Source: Catonia carolina (taxonomy: Eukaryota > Arthropoda > Insecta > Hemiptera > Achilidae). From it: a stretch of DNA of 64,000 nt. The notes under the pieces are model-generated. The model searched no databases and was not told where the DNA came from. It saw only the letters and a list, made by a program, of their open reading frames with translations. The translations under genes were made by a program, and so were the position numbers. Below, in pieces: positions 1 to 11,703 of the stretch; the first letter of the stretch is position 1; the number at the start of each line of letters is the position of its first letter. The stretch spans positions 50,945,722-51,009,721 of the forward strand of contig JAQMRL010000005.1 in assembly GCA_035578175.1 (NCBI GenBank). The letters run 5' to 3'.

Positions 1-238
1 TAGACAGTGGTTACCGATGTACTTTGATGGTTTGTGTTCAATTAACCATACTCTCTCAGGAATGGTCAGACTGGGTCTGTACAGGACTACACCTCATTTA
101 CACGTCATACATTCTCATCTCATTGGGTCATGGGGTTGCTTATTGTTCCGAATTGAACAGATTGCAACGTACACACATTAGAAAAAATGTATATAATTGG
201 CTGACAACGTGATGAGAAACAGAAATATTTCTTGTAGC
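1..238 (+). mobile_element. Family C SINE, 3' part (cut by window edge)
   Basis: The sequence begins at the conserved body (TAGACAGTGGTTACCG) and runs to the terminal region GCAACGTACACACATTAG, matching the last two thirds of the complete copies at 9844-10162 and 47387-47705. The tRNA-like head lies outside the window. The short open frame here is a chance reading of the SINE. Confidence 0.8.
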
Positions 239-1419
239 CCTGGAATTTTTATATTTTAATTAAAATAAAATTGAATTAGATTTGATTTTTGTGAGTGTAT
301 TTTTTGTTTTTTAGTGAAATATAAAGATGATTTTTAAATAATGGTGATAGGCTATTTCTTTAAAGTTTTACGTGAAATAAGGTAAATCTTAAGTTAAGTT
401 TCAGTAAATATCTTAAGACATTATCATAATGTCGGTAGATATATTCATTAACTTTATTTTTGTTGTTTTTTTTTAAAAAAAAGTTTCTTTTTCATATAAT
501 GTATATGAAAGTTAAATGAAAAGAGAATTTTAGTCACATTTCTTTCTTTTTTTATATATTATTGTATGGTGATATAAAAAAGTTATTCAACTTTTATTAT
601 GGAAACTTTATGTTTTTTTTAACAGTATCGATAAGCCTGGTAATTACTTAAATTCATTGTTAATAATCTTAAGCGTATCGTGGCTTATGTACCTGTCGTA
701 ATTTATACTATTACATTTCTACCGACAAACTCGATCTACCTGTGTTGATGGAATTCCACAGACAGGGAGAAGAGGCGGATACAAAACAGAAAGGAGAAAA
801 CATAGAAAAGTAGGGGAAATAAACAGAGATAGATATATAAATAGATAAAGATAGATGGAGGAGAAGGAGTTATGACCTTGATTCTACCTACACCCCTAAG
901 TAGGCCACCCTGGTGTACTTTCTCAATAAGTGCGACAGAGATAGAGATGTTTGTGATACCACTTTCTCACAATGTTGGACTAGGATGGAACTGCGGTGAA
1001 AGTTTATTATTATTATTATTATTGCCGTCTTTTCGTTTATTTGCTATTGATGTTATTTATATATAATGGTATTTATTATACACAATATTTATGCATAAAA
1101 CAACATATATATGTATAATTGTCATTGTATTATTCTTCTGGTGGTACGCCCTTTTGGAGAAATGACTTCATTTGCAAATTAATCTATCAGTATTTAATTA
1201 CGGTGAAAATGATTCAGAAGTTTAACTTTGGTACTATTTTACTGAAGTATCAATCTTTCCAGTAAATATCCAATACTTCAAAATAATTAAGTTAATTTAA
1301 ATTTATTGGTAGTAATTTAAATTTGTTGTTGATTAATTTTAAGTACAAATTATTATGAATGTATAGTGTGATTCTAAATTATGGTAAAATAATTTATTGC
1401 ATGATTGTAGAGCTAAAAA
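239..1419. other. No gene seen; AT-rich, one odd GA-rich block
   Basis: Mostly AT-rich single-copy-looking DNA. About 720-1000 is less AT-rich and purine-rich (GATAGATA runs near 830-860) and reads into a (TTA)n microsatellite at about 1004-1023. It matches none of the other repeat families in the window, and I see no splice-bounded exon. Confidence 0.5.
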
Positions 1420-2180
1420 TCTGGTGTGAAACACTCACACAACTTTCTCTTGCCAATGCAAATAATTAACAATAAACCTAACAGTAATAAAACATTAGGA
1501 ATAAACAAAAAACTAACCTCAAAAAACATAACCTAATTTTAATCATGAGTGAAAGACGCAAAATGAAAATCGACCTCAGTTTGGCTTAAAAATACGGAAA
1601 ATCACTCTTTCACGCTAAACTAGGCTCTGTAGAGAAAATTGCTTTAATTAAAGTTGTAGATCTTTTAATTTTCTATAAATTTGATTATACACTTTTGTCG
1701 TAAAATGCATACTAAGGCCGAAATCTTAAAAAATCGATTTTTTTACACGTTTTCGTAAAAAAACAGAAAGTCGCCAATTACCGCTAAACTAAGCGTTACA
1801 AAAAAAATATTTAAAATAAAAATTGTAGGGTTTAAATTCTCTACATTTTTTTATATAAATTTTTGCGCTAAAATGCATATTAAAGCCGTAATCTTAAATA
1901 AAACATTTTTTAACGTGAAAACAGCCTCACCAAGAATTTCAGTAAACATGGCGCCTACCCTATCCTATAGAGAATAAAAAAATTAGTAAACGAGGCGATT
2001 TTTAAAAAAATCGTAGGACCAGATTTTGAGAAAATCGCAAAAAGTGAAAAATGACACGAATAAACTACTACATCCGGTAAACCGATTTTGATGAAAATGT
2101 TCGCGTCGGGTCCGATAGTGGTATGTAACTTAAGTTTCAAGTTTGTACGATGTTCCGTTCTTGAGATATTCTGTTCACAC

Positions 2181-2218
<38 letters not shown>

Positions 2219-2344
2219 CGTTAAAAACATGTTTTTTGGATTTAGGGGGCAGAAAACGTGCAGAACCGGTGAAAACTCGATTTCGAAAAATCAACATGAA
2301 AACAATACTTTCCTTCCTATATAATCATAGAGGCAAGAGAAAGT
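1420..2344 (-). mobile_element. Family A, full-length HINE-like (Helentron-type) element
   Basis: Reference copy of Family A. In the sense direction (minus strand) it starts at the subterminal repeat ACTTTCTCTTGCC (complement at 2332-2344) followed by a small hairpin. A dinucleotide tract follows (CA on the plus strand, 2175-2217). Then come a region ending in GCTGAAATTCTTGG-like sequence and two diverged ~160-bp internal repeats, each with a TGCATTTTA...ACAAAAGTG start and a GCTTAGTTTAG-type end. The second subterminal repeat follows, complementary to 1442-1454, and then the terminal stem-loop GTGTGA-gtgt-TCACAC and CAGA. Both flanks are runs of A/T. Subterminal inverted repeats, a tandem region, a 3' stem-loop and insertion between Ts are the known HINE/DINE-1 layout. 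No coding capacity; the open frames across the CA tract are shadows. Assignment to Helentrons is inference. Confidence 0.72.
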
Positions 2345-3339
2345 AAAAATAAGCAAAAAAATGTTCATATAAACATATGTTGGAAACACTTCATTAGCGA
2401 GTTACAGCTGTTGGAACAATTCGATTTCAGTTCCCGTGGTGAAATATTAATAGTAGTACTGAATTTTTTGGGGGCTACTTTTTGAGACAAATATGGTGGA
2501 TCTCTAAGGAAAATCACCTAAAAATCGAATAAAACCAGTCTGGAAGTTGTAGTGTTGGCAGTTTTTGAGAAAAATGATAAAATATGCTAAAACTTTAGAA
2601 GAAAAACACAGCCTTCTACGGTTGATGCCCAATAACTTTGCTAATGACCAATAAACAGATTATTTTTCCCAAAAAAAATTGTAGAGAATTTAATTCTGGA
2701 AGCAATTATGTAAGCAATGTAAACTAAATGTAAATAAAAGTTTAATTTGTACGAGTAATTTTACGTGAAAACTGCGTCGAAATCGGTTTGTTTTGACTTA
2801 AAAGCTTAAATGCTCTTAAAGTGCTTAAAATATATACGGGAAACATGCATGTAACAAACGTTAAAGACAGTTCGATTTTCGTATGTAATTTTTGTTCAAC
2901 GCTTTATCTACCAACAATAAGCGATTTGTTTTTAAAAAACCGGAATAAAATTTGTACATTCCATATTAAGCTGTTGATATTGAATGAAAAATATTTACAA
3001 AACAAATAAAATATTTTACGGGTAGATGATTTACAAGAAAGTTAGTGCGGTTTTCGACCATTCATTAATTCTGGTTATAATAAAGGTCGCAACGATTTTG
3101 AACTCGAATTATTTTTTACAGCAGGTCAGGTTAATTGTATGACCTCTAAGTAAACCATTATCCAGGAATAAAAAAAGCTTTCTCTTTCATTCAACTTTAA
3201 GTTAATATAGCGGATTATTTGATTGATAATTTCGCCCTTTTTAATGTATAGAAATTCATTATATAATTTAATAATTTGCTAAATTTTTATCTGTTGATTG
3301 TAGTTCTAAAATTAAAGAATGAAATGAGAATTAAAAATA
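2345..3339. other. No gene or recognised repeat
   Basis: AT-rich sequence between two Family A copies. I see no repeat shared with the rest of the window and no convincing coding frame. Confidence 0.5.
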
Positions 3340-3995
3340 TGGTGTGAAACACTCACAAGACTTTCTCTTCCCAATGTAAATAATAACATATCTTGGTTAA
3401 TATGTTTAATCTTGGTAAACAGTGTTGCTGTTTAGGTCAACAGCCGAATGGCTGGTTTGAACCTTTAGAGGAACTAATTAAAACGGGGAGTGAGGTGGTT
3501 CACAATTGCCTTCCTCATTTAGTGGAAAAGTATGCTATCAGCATGCCAGGTTCTCCGAAAAGCATCCACTTTCCCCCTGCAAATGACACCTTCATTTCAT
3601 TCACCGCATGGTCTGGCTGTATAGTGAAATGCATTAATATCAGAGGAGATAACTCTGACTAGTGTCTTTTACTCCTCTACCTCTTCTGTTCTTAAATAGT
3701 TCCGTCATATACATAAGAAAGGTCGACTATACAATAAGAAACGAACTATTTTTTGTAGCCCTGAAACCAACAGATCGAGTGCAATTAATTTAACACTTCA
3801 CCTACCCGTTGTGGGCAGGTAAAATGGTAAACAATATAAAATGAAAAACATAACCTAATTTTAATCATGAATGAATGACGCAAAATTAAAATCAACGATT
3901 GTTTGTACTAAACAGACAGAAAATCATTAATTGACGCTAAACTAAGCGTTTTACAAAAAAAATGTTTGAAATTAAAGTTTTAGGTTTTTTAATTA
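3340..3995 (-). mobile_element. Family A, 3' part, split by a Family B insertion
   Basis: The minus-strand terminal stem-loop and subterminal repeat lie at 3340-3385. The element resumes after the Family B copy at about 3836 with the conserved TTTTAATCATGA block and continues into the first internal repeat, fading near 3995. The interruption shows Family B inserted into an existing A copy. Confidence 0.75.
3424..3824 (-). mobile_element. Family B SINE-like retroposon with TSD
   Basis: Reference antisense copy of Family B. In the sense direction (minus strand) the family begins near TGCCCATAACAGGCAGGTGG. It carries conserved blocks TTCTGTTTCTTATCAC, GAACAGAAGAGG and TAATGAATTTCATTATACAG, and ends with the hairpin AGCC-TTTC-GGCT, then ATGACCTAAACAACAACAA. 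Flanks are TGGTAAACAGT (3413-3423) and TGGTAAACAAT (3825-3835), an 11-bp TSD with one mismatch. The simple-repeat tail plus variable long TSDs indicates LINE-driven retroposition. I cannot identify the head as a tRNA, 5S or 7SL derivative. The frame here is a shadow. Confidence 0.78.
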
Positions 3996-5064
3996 TTTAG
4001 TTTGATGATCTGTTTCGCACTTTTATATAAATTTATTATTTTATTTATATACTTTATTCGTAAAGTGTAATCTAAAAGTAAAATTTACACAAAGTAGAAA
4101 TGTTATAATTGAGTAGGTATATTATTATTATTTTTATATTATTATTATTAGAGTACATATATTATTTTAATTTTATTAGTCCTTTTCCTGAGGGATGGTA
4201 TGATTTCCTTATTATAAAAACGAGGTAGAGATATATTATCGTTATTATGATTTTGTGGTTGCCATTTTTTTTTTGTACTTATATACTTAATAGCGGCAAG
4301 TTTATTAGAGATGCTTTGATGAGTATGACTTTACAGTTCGGTTTATAAATTCTCTTAAATTAAAGCTTCTAGGAGTGCGTATAAAATTTTAATAATTTTG
4401 TTATTTACTGTATTTAAAAAAAAGAAAACAATATGAGATAGTAAGTAACACGACTTTGTCATCACAACGTGGGGTCTGTTTCGGTTGATTTAAAAAGAAC
4501 TTTGTGAATTTTATCGTGCGCGGTTAGCTTAACTATTATTAAAAATGTTGAATGTTCAAAATTTAAATAACGATGTGTATTTTTTATTTATTTAAATTTT
4601 AACTTTATATTAAATGTGCTTCATTTAAAAATCTCATGTAGAACTATTTTAGATACTTTAATAATTTTATTTATATTTCTGTAAGGAAGTCACTCTTCCT
4701 TTTTTTAAGAAAAACAACCAGTAAAATATTATACTATATTAACAGTAAAAACATAAATATATTTAAACGAATTTTTAATGAAGATTTAAATCTTATGTGT
4801 TACAACATTTTTGAGAAAGGTCCTATTTCAAAAAGAACTTAAAAAATATTAGGAAGAGAATGAAAAATTTAATTTTCTTTAACCCAAGAAATTAAAATTC
4901 TATAACTTTTATGAATGTTTCCTTATTCGACGTTTACTTTAGAGTAACTTACAATTTTCTGCACAAACAGCGTGAAAGTTGGTAGTTTCTAAATGATAGC
5001 TTTAAGGTGTGTATTATTAGGTAAAAATAATAATAATCAAAATAAAAGGCAATTATAATCCTAC
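3996..5064. other. No gene; AT-rich with short ATT repeats
   Basis: Very AT-rich, with (ATT)n runs around 4121-4150. No conserved block or coding signal is visible. Confidence 0.5.
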
Positions 5065-5238
5065 GCCGGCTGCATTGGCGTAGTTGGTAACGTGCTCGCC
5101 TCTCATCATGCTGTCTTGGGTTCGAATCCCATTCAGGTACGGTATATTTTCATACGTTACAAAAACTCATTTCATCCTTCACCGTCTGCATTAGCAGTAA
5201 TTGCAGAATAGTCGGACGTTAAACAAAAAAACAAAAAA
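5065..5238 (+). mobile_element. Family D tRNA-derived SINE with 8-bp TSD
   Basis: Reference Family D copy. It starts GCCGGCTGCATTGGCGTAG, an A-box-like TGGCGTAGTTGG, and has a good B box (GGTTCGAATCC) about 40 bases on. The 3' tail module is TCACCGTCTGCATTAGCAG, then AATTGCAGAATAGTCGGACG, then TTAAAC and an A-rich end. Flanks AATCCTAC at 5057-5064 and 5239-5246 form an 8-bp TSD. The tRNA-like part lacks an obvious full cloverleaf and sits on a retroposon tail, so it is a SINE and not a tRNA gene. Confidence 0.85.
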
Positions 5239-5246
5239 AATCCTAC

Positions 5247-6017
5247 AATTTCTCTAAGTTATTAAATAGTTTTTACATGCGACGCTCAGTTCAGCGGCAA
5301 TTTACGATAAAAGTGGCGTTAAAACTGATTTTTCTGAAGGTACAGTCATAAACGAAACTTAAAAAACTTAACTTTAGTTAGTTTTAGTCTTTAACTTAAC
5401 TTAAAGGAACTTAACTTAAAATCAGTCCCGAATACTAAAACATTTGGTTAAAAATTTACAGTAGTTTTGTTAATACAAGAAAAATAAATAAAATATAATT
5501 TATGAATTTGTGAATGTATCACTGTATTTCCTGTAGCAAAGTAACAAGGTTTACTTTTATAGGGGCATCACTTTCGAATAATTCGGTAGAATACTGACTA
5601 AATTTACGCAGTTTATAAACAGGCTTAAAAAGATTTAAAAAGGTAAATTAATTCTTAGCTGAGTTGTGTATATATTTAGGCCTACACAGCATATACCACG
5701 TTTCAACTAACCACGCTTTATAAACATTTCTAGCAACTTTCGCCTACTTCATTTCTCTTCTTTCCAATTAACGTCGTTAAACTTCTCAACCATCTCTTTC
5801 ATACAAACGTACAAGAAACTGTTTTAAATTTACAATATTGCATTATTATTAAAATTTGACACATAAATCAATTCGTTGTCAAAATTATTAAATAATTCTT
5901 TAACGTATACTTTAATTATCTATCTTAAATTTAAAATCGTTACGTAAATTATTACCTAAGTATTTTTAACGAGAAACCCTTTGCTCGTTTAGCTTTCTTA
6001 TTTTTTTATTTTTGTTT
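5247..6017. other. No gene or recognised repeat
   Basis: AT-rich sequence with no family match inside the window and no convincing frame. Confidence 0.5.
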
Positions 6018-6200
6018 TTTTTTGGGGGGGCTCCCAAACTCCCATACACCCCGCCGTCTCCACCCACTACTATGGCTGGTCGCAAGGATGCGAGGTGGTA
6101 CAGTAGAACAGCAATAGAATATCGCCTCAGAATACCGCACCATTATAACTTAACGTAGTCATTCTTTCTTCACTAAAAAACAGTCAGCCGCCGAGCTTAA
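6018..6200 (-). other. Possible 3' end of a retroelement with poly(A)
   Basis: A GC-rich island in AT-rich DNA. Read on the minus strand, it runs through GGTGGAGACGGCGGGGTG and TTTGGGAGCCCCCCC into a long A-rich run (complement of the T-run at about 5999-6023). That shape suggests the 3' untranslated end and poly(A) of a LINE or processed transcript. No coding remnant or TSD was found, so the class is unknown. Confidence 0.3.
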
Positions 6201-8050
6201 CATACACCATATAGACACAAATAACATAAAAATACATAAAATAACATAAAGATCACGCAGTATTTACAGCCTTCCGTCACAGTATTCTGTACAGTTTTTC
6301 TTTAATTTTACAATCTCTGTGAAACAGATCTACCTCTCCATTTATTTCATTGACTGTAGCTATATATCTATTGATTGGAGCTATTATTCGTAAATATAAT
6401 TTGATTTACGAATCGTACACTGTGTATTGAAATATTTTGGAGCTTCTTTCTTTTAGTATATAAAATTTTACTGTGTTTCAAATATTGTAAATGTGTGATT
6501 AATCTACAAAAATCTTTTCTATACGCTATTAATGGATACAAAAAAAGATCGTATGAGCCTGGTCCAGGAAAAGGAAATCGGAGTCTTTTCTTTAAGGCAT
6601 TTATTTGTTTACAAGGTAGGCTACTGTTACAGTTCTTTTAGGCTTGTGGTAACCGTGAAGTAATAATTGATCTCTATAAAACCAATTATGGTATTAGGAA
6701 CGCTGGAAAAATTAAGACTAGAAAACCAAATTGTACATTTTTTCAGAAATAATTTCTTTATCTTTAGGGGCGGTTCGTTAAACGCACTTCCAACCCATAT
6801 GCACAGTATTATGTCACCCCATCTATTAAAACATAAACTTAAATCTCATATCCTATCGATCTACGAGTAAGAACTTGAGAAACTTTTCCTAGTTTTAAAA
6901 TAACTGTTCTTGTTAGTTTTTACTTTTCTCTTTGCGACAGTTTACCTGATTCTTTATGCTCATCTATTGAATTAATTTCCCATTAAGTAAAAATATCTAC
7001 ATTTTGTTAGTTAAAATATATTGTAAAGTTTTTTTTAAATTTTTCTCTATATTTTTTATGTACAAACAATCTTAAAGTTTTTTTTAATTTCTATAGTTAT
7101 TAAAATTAAAATATATTATTATTTATATTTATGTAAATGTAATTAAATTTATCATTTATTTTCTGTTATTTTTGTTTTAAATTCTGTTTAACGCAATTCC
7201 TTATAACTTATTTAACTTAGTAATTTTTATAGTAAGTTGTTTTTAAGCATTTAATTGATTAAATTCTTTTTGTTCTGTATAAACCTACTCCTTTGAGCGG
7301 ACAGAACTCTTTGTAAAGCAATTTTTGCGTATGAGTATTGTTGTTATTAATAATTCATACACGAAGAAAAAATTTATGAAATCAGACGAAATACCTATAA
7401 TTATTCAACGAATCCATATTACTGAAATTAAATTCCTAGCAGACGCATTATTAGTTTTCAGTTAAGCTTTATGTATGATATCACGTATTAGAAATAAAAA
7501 TATTCGATTGAATTTGTCAGAAAAGGATTAAATTGTAAACGTAAAATAACTTTGTTATCTGTTAAATTCATTAGTAAATTAAACCTGACATTATAATATA
7601 CAAATTTAAATGGTTGGATCTCTAATCTAAATACATCTAAATGTAACACGTTAAGTTAAAAAAAAATACTGTTGATTAGTGGACACGATTGAGGCAAGAA
7701 GAGAGAAAATAGAGATGATTGTTTAGAACCGGTCTTTAGAAAAATATTTAACATAGTACACGCGGCAGAAACGGAAGAAAGTATCAGGAAAAAACAACAA
7801 CTTAACTTAAAACCCGGAAGATAACGTATTAGACCAATAATATAAACTAGTAAACGAGCCTATATGGAATCTTGACAAAGTACAATATATACGTATATTG
7901 TATTATACATAGCCTATATGTTTAGGGTTACGTAATAAAAAAGACAAATTCGAAACAGATTAAAGTTGGACAACGAGTAAAGAAGAATGTTAAGTCACTT
8001 GAAAATAAAGAAAGTTTAGATATCTATATTAGACTTTAAATTTTAAAAAA
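6201..8050. other. No gene or recognised repeat
   Basis: About 1.85 kb of AT-rich DNA. The short frames present look random and none resembles a family I know. Confidence 0.5.
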
Positions 8051-8290
8051 TTTGGTGTGACACACTCACACAACTTTCTCGTGCCAATGCAAATAATGAA
8101 CAATATAATCTAACATAAGTAATAAAACATTAGAAATAAACAAAAAACTAACCCCAATAAACATAATGTAATTTTAATCATGAGTGAAAGACGCAAATTA
8201 AAAATCAACCTCAGTTTGGTTTAAATAACAGAAAATCACTCTTTGACGCTAAACTAGGCTCTGTAGAGAAGAATGCTTCAAAAAAAACCG
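8051..8290 (-). mobile_element. Family A, 3' terminal fragment
   Basis: The minus-strand terminal stem-loop, subterminal repeat (ACTTTCTCGTGCC, one change) and the TTTTAATCATGAGTGAAAG block are followed by the GGCTCTGTAGAGAA segment. Similarity then stops abruptly near 8290. Confidence 0.78.
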
Positions 8291-8561
8291 AAACCGGAGG
8301 CAGGACAATAGATTAATTCTCATTTCTCAACTTTAGTTTATTATTAACACTTATTTGATTTACTAAATTATGTCTACCGAAGACAGTAAACATCATTAAT
8401 CATAATTTGTAAAAAATAAATATTATTGTATTACAGTACACTAAGTTTAGTTTTACACTGGATTCAAAAATACAATATGTGACCATCTATTGGAAAAAGG
8501 ACGATATTTTCACTAATCAAAATTTTCAGGAGAGCAAGAAAACTGAAACTAGGTCTAAAAA

Positions 8562-9343
8562 TCTGGTGTGAAACACTCACACAACTTTCTCGTGCCAATG
8601 CAAATAATGAACAATATAACCAAACATTAGTAATAAAACATTAGAAATAAACAAAAAAACTAACCTCAATAAACATAACCTAATTTTAATCATGAGTGAA
8701 TGATGCAAAATGAAAATCAACCTCAGTTTGACTTAAAAATACGGAAAATCACTCTTTCACGCTAAACTAGGCTCTGTAGAGAAAAACGCTCTAAATAAAA
8801 GTTGGAGATCTTTTAATTTCCTGTAAATCTGATTATACACTTTTGTCGTAAAATGCATACCATAGCTGAAATCTTTAAAAAATCGATTTTTTACACGTTT
8901 TCGTGAGAAAAAACAGAAAATCGCTAATTACCGCTAAACTAAGCGTTATAAAAAAAATATTTGAAATGAAATTTGTAGGATTTTAAATTCTGTACAACTT
9001 TTATTATAGGGCCTATACATTTTTGCGCTAAAATGCATATTAAAGTCGCAATCTTAAAAAAACAATTTTTTTTGAAAAAACAGCCTGTCCAAGAATTTCA
9101 ACAGACATGGCGACTACCCTATTTTGTAGAGAATAAAAAATTTAGTAGGCTAAATGAGGTAATTTTTAAAAAAATCGTAGGACCCGTTTTTGATAAAATC
9201 GCTAAAAAGTGAAAAATTACCCGAATAAACTACTACTTATGGTTGACCGATTTTGATGAAAATGTTTGTGTCGAGTCCGGTAGTAGTATCTAACTTAAGT
9301 TTCAAGTTTTTACGATGTTCCATTCTTGAGATATTCTGATCAC
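8562..9343 (-). mobile_element. Family A, 5'-truncated copy, left arm of a palindrome
   Basis: It starts at the terminal stem-loop, contains both internal ~160-bp repeats and the conserved ACCGATTTTGATGAAAATGT block. It ends at GAGATATTCTGATCACAC, exactly where the dinucleotide tract begins in other copies. The 5' third, including the TG tract and 5' subterminal repeat, is missing. It is followed three bases later by a second A fragment in the opposite orientation. Confidence 0.78.
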
Positions 9344-9346
9344 ACT

Positions 9347-9552
9347 GAAAATAAAAATCTACAACTTTTATCTCAAGCATTTTTTCTACAGAGCTTAGTT
9401 TAGCTCTGTAATACGGGAATGATTTCCCGTATTTTTTAGTCGAACAGAGCTTATTTTTCTCTTTGCGTCATTCACTCATAATTAAAATTAGGTTTATATT
9501 AGCCATTATTTACATTTGGAAGAGGAAGTCGTGTGAGTATTTCACTCAAGGT
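9347..9552 (+). mobile_element. Family A, 3' fragment, right arm of a palindrome
   Basis: It matches the sense 3' third of Family A (ATCTACAACTTTTATCTCAAG, then TTAAAATTAGG, GTGTGAGTATTTCACTC), in inverted orientation to 8562-8830. An extra hairpin lies inside it at about 9402-9450: AGCTCTGTAATACGGGAA pairs with TTTCCCGTATT and ACAGAGCT. Confidence 0.68.
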
Positions 9553-9843
9553 TTTTATTTTTTACAAACCAAAAGTTATTTTATTTTACAAATTAACAGA
9601 GCGACTGGTAACGGCAGGGCACCGGAAATTGTAGTTGATCTATAGGAAGTTGCTGGTCACTTTTGACTGGACTAAGATTACGCTTATCAAGGCTGCTCTT
9701 CAAATTTGTGTTGTTGGGTAGTGCTGCACCCCGTTTTATTACTAAATGGTGTAAAAGTTCCTAATAAATTATGTGGGATTGTTTGTATTTACGCCAACAC
9801 TTAACCTATCTAAAGATAATTTTTTTGTATTTAAAATACTTTA

Positions 9844-10162
9844 ACCCACCGGGTTGGTCTAGAGGTAAAGTCGTCGCCAAAATCAGCTGTTTAACAGCTG
9901 ATCTTCGGAGATGAAGATTCCTGGTTCAAATTCTAGTAAAAGCAGTTACTTTTATACGGATTTGATAACTAGACAGTGGTTACCGGTGTACTTTGATGGT
10001 TGGGATTTAATTAACCATACTCTCTCAGGAATGGTCGGCCTGGGTCTGTAGAAGACTACACCTCATTTACACGTCATACACATCATCCTCATCTCATTGG
10101 GTCATGGGGTTTCTTATTGTTCTGAATTAAACAGATTGCAACGTACACAAATTAGGAATAAA
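9844..10162 (+). mobile_element. Family C tRNA-derived SINE, complete
   Basis: Reference sense copy. The head ACCCACCGGGTTGGTCTAGA holds an A-box-like TGGTCTAGAGG. It is followed by a CAGCTGTTTAACAGCTG palindrome and a B-box-like GGTTCAAATTC. The body has ACAGTGGTTACCGGTG, TCAATTAACCATACTC-type sequence and CTCATTTACACGTCATAC, and ends GCAACGTACACAAATTAGGA before an A-rich tail. AAAATACT occurs on both sides (near 9834 and 10161), a possible 8-bp TSD. Length about 319 bp agrees with the TSD-bounded copy at 47387-47705. Confidence 0.82.
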
Positions 10163-10664
10163 AATACTCATTTTAGCATATTTTTTACATTTTAATTTGA
10201 AAATGGGTTAAGGAATTATGAAAATATTTTCTTAAGATTTTTGTAGTGGTATCATTGGTACGAGTCCTCATGGGGTACAGGTGTGGTAAATTTGCATAAA
10301 ACATATATTTTTTGTAATTTTTATTTACAAATTAGATATATATCATGAAAACTTGTTTTTAAATTGTAAAAAAACTTAGTTTTATTTTGTAGAGTTTACA
10401 ATAAAAATGCTTATTAAAAATAATGTCCAAGATGAGTTGACTTATTAACCTTGCTCTTAGGTTAGCGTTGAAGGTCAGGGTTTTTATTTTTTATTGTGAA
10501 ATTTTGCTGTTGCTAAGAGAGCAACAATAGCCAGCCAAAAATGTGAGATACATGGTTTTCTTAGTTGTACATTTTTTGTGTAAGTTATTTGATAGTTTGA
10601 ATAAATGTCGTTTTTATCCAAGTTGTCTTACTGTTGTAAACAAGACATAAAAGTACCCATTTTT
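10163..10664. other. No gene or recognised repeat
   Basis: AT-rich spacer with no family match. Confidence 0.45.
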
Positions 10665-11301
10665 ACTTTTTCTTGCTTATATTAATATATAGGAAGGAAA
10701 GTATTGTTTTCATGTCGATTTTTCGAAATCGAGTTTTCACCGGATCTACACGTTTTCAGACCCTTTGAACCCAAAAACCATGTTTTTAGCGATTGGCCTG
10801 TGTGTGTGTTTGTGTGCGCGTGCGTGCGTGGGTGTGAACAGAATATCTCAAGAACGGAACATCGCACAAATTTGAAACTTAAGTTAGACACCACTACCGG
10901 ACCCGACACAAACATTTTCATTAAAATCGGTCAACCGGAAGTAGTAGTTTATTTGTGTAATTATTCACTGTAAATCGATTTTTTTTAAGATTTCGGCCTT
11001 AGTATGCATTTTACGACAAAAGTGTTCATAATCAAATTTATAGGAAATTTTAAAATCTACAACTTTTTTTTAGAGCATTTTTTCTACAGAGCCTAGTTTA
11101 GTGTGAAAGAGTGAATTTACCCTATTTTTAAGCCAAACTGAAGTTGATTTTTATTGCGTTCTTCACTCATGATTAAAATTAGGTTATGTTTTTTGGGGTT
11201 AGTTTTTTTGTTTGTTTCTAATGTTTTATTACTAATGTTAGGTTATATTGTTAATTATTTGCTTTGGCAAGAGAAGGTTTGTGTGAGTGTTTTACACCAG
11301 A
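10665..11301 (+). mobile_element. Family A, both ends present, internally deleted
   Basis: It has the 5' subterminal repeat (ACTTTTTCTTGC), a TG-rich tract with CG steps (about 10797-10835), and the block GGTCAACCGGAAGTAGTAGT. It then jumps directly into the second internal repeat and ends in the terminal stem-loop (degenerate) and CAGA. The first internal ~160-bp unit is missing, which suggests recombination between the two internal repeats. Confidence 0.75.
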
Positions 11302-11703
11302 TTTTTAAACTTAGTGTTTTTAGACTGTTATTTTAGTAAAAATAAGTTCGCTCTTTAAACTGCACGTAGCTTTCAATCTGTCAATTGATTTTTTGTGTAT
11401 TCATCATGTGGTCTGGCTGTTACAGCAACTTCGTACATACTTTAGTCTTGGTGCTTGTTTGAATGGATACAAAAGAGAATTAGATGAATTTAACCTCATA
11501 AAGATTTCCTAGTTTCAGTATTCACTTTGCTTTTCCTAATTATCGTTTAGGGGAGGATATAATTTTTGTTATATGAAGTTATTGTACACTACATTTAACC
11601 CTTTAGAAGTGAATTCTTAAAATTTAAATTGTTACTTTTCACAGGTATTACTTACATGCCACCCATGTTTAGAACTCGTCAGGAAGTTGTTTAGTTGAAC
11701 TCA
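11302..11703. other. No gene or recognised repeat
   Basis: AT-rich spacer between Family A and Family B; nothing recognised. Confidence 0.45.

Noticed and set aside
2088..2346. Cys/Val- or Thr/His-repeat frames over CA/TG tracts (also near 17370-17622, 25484-25875, 37460-37756)
   Set aside because: Translations of dinucleotide repeats within Family A; no evidence of a gene.
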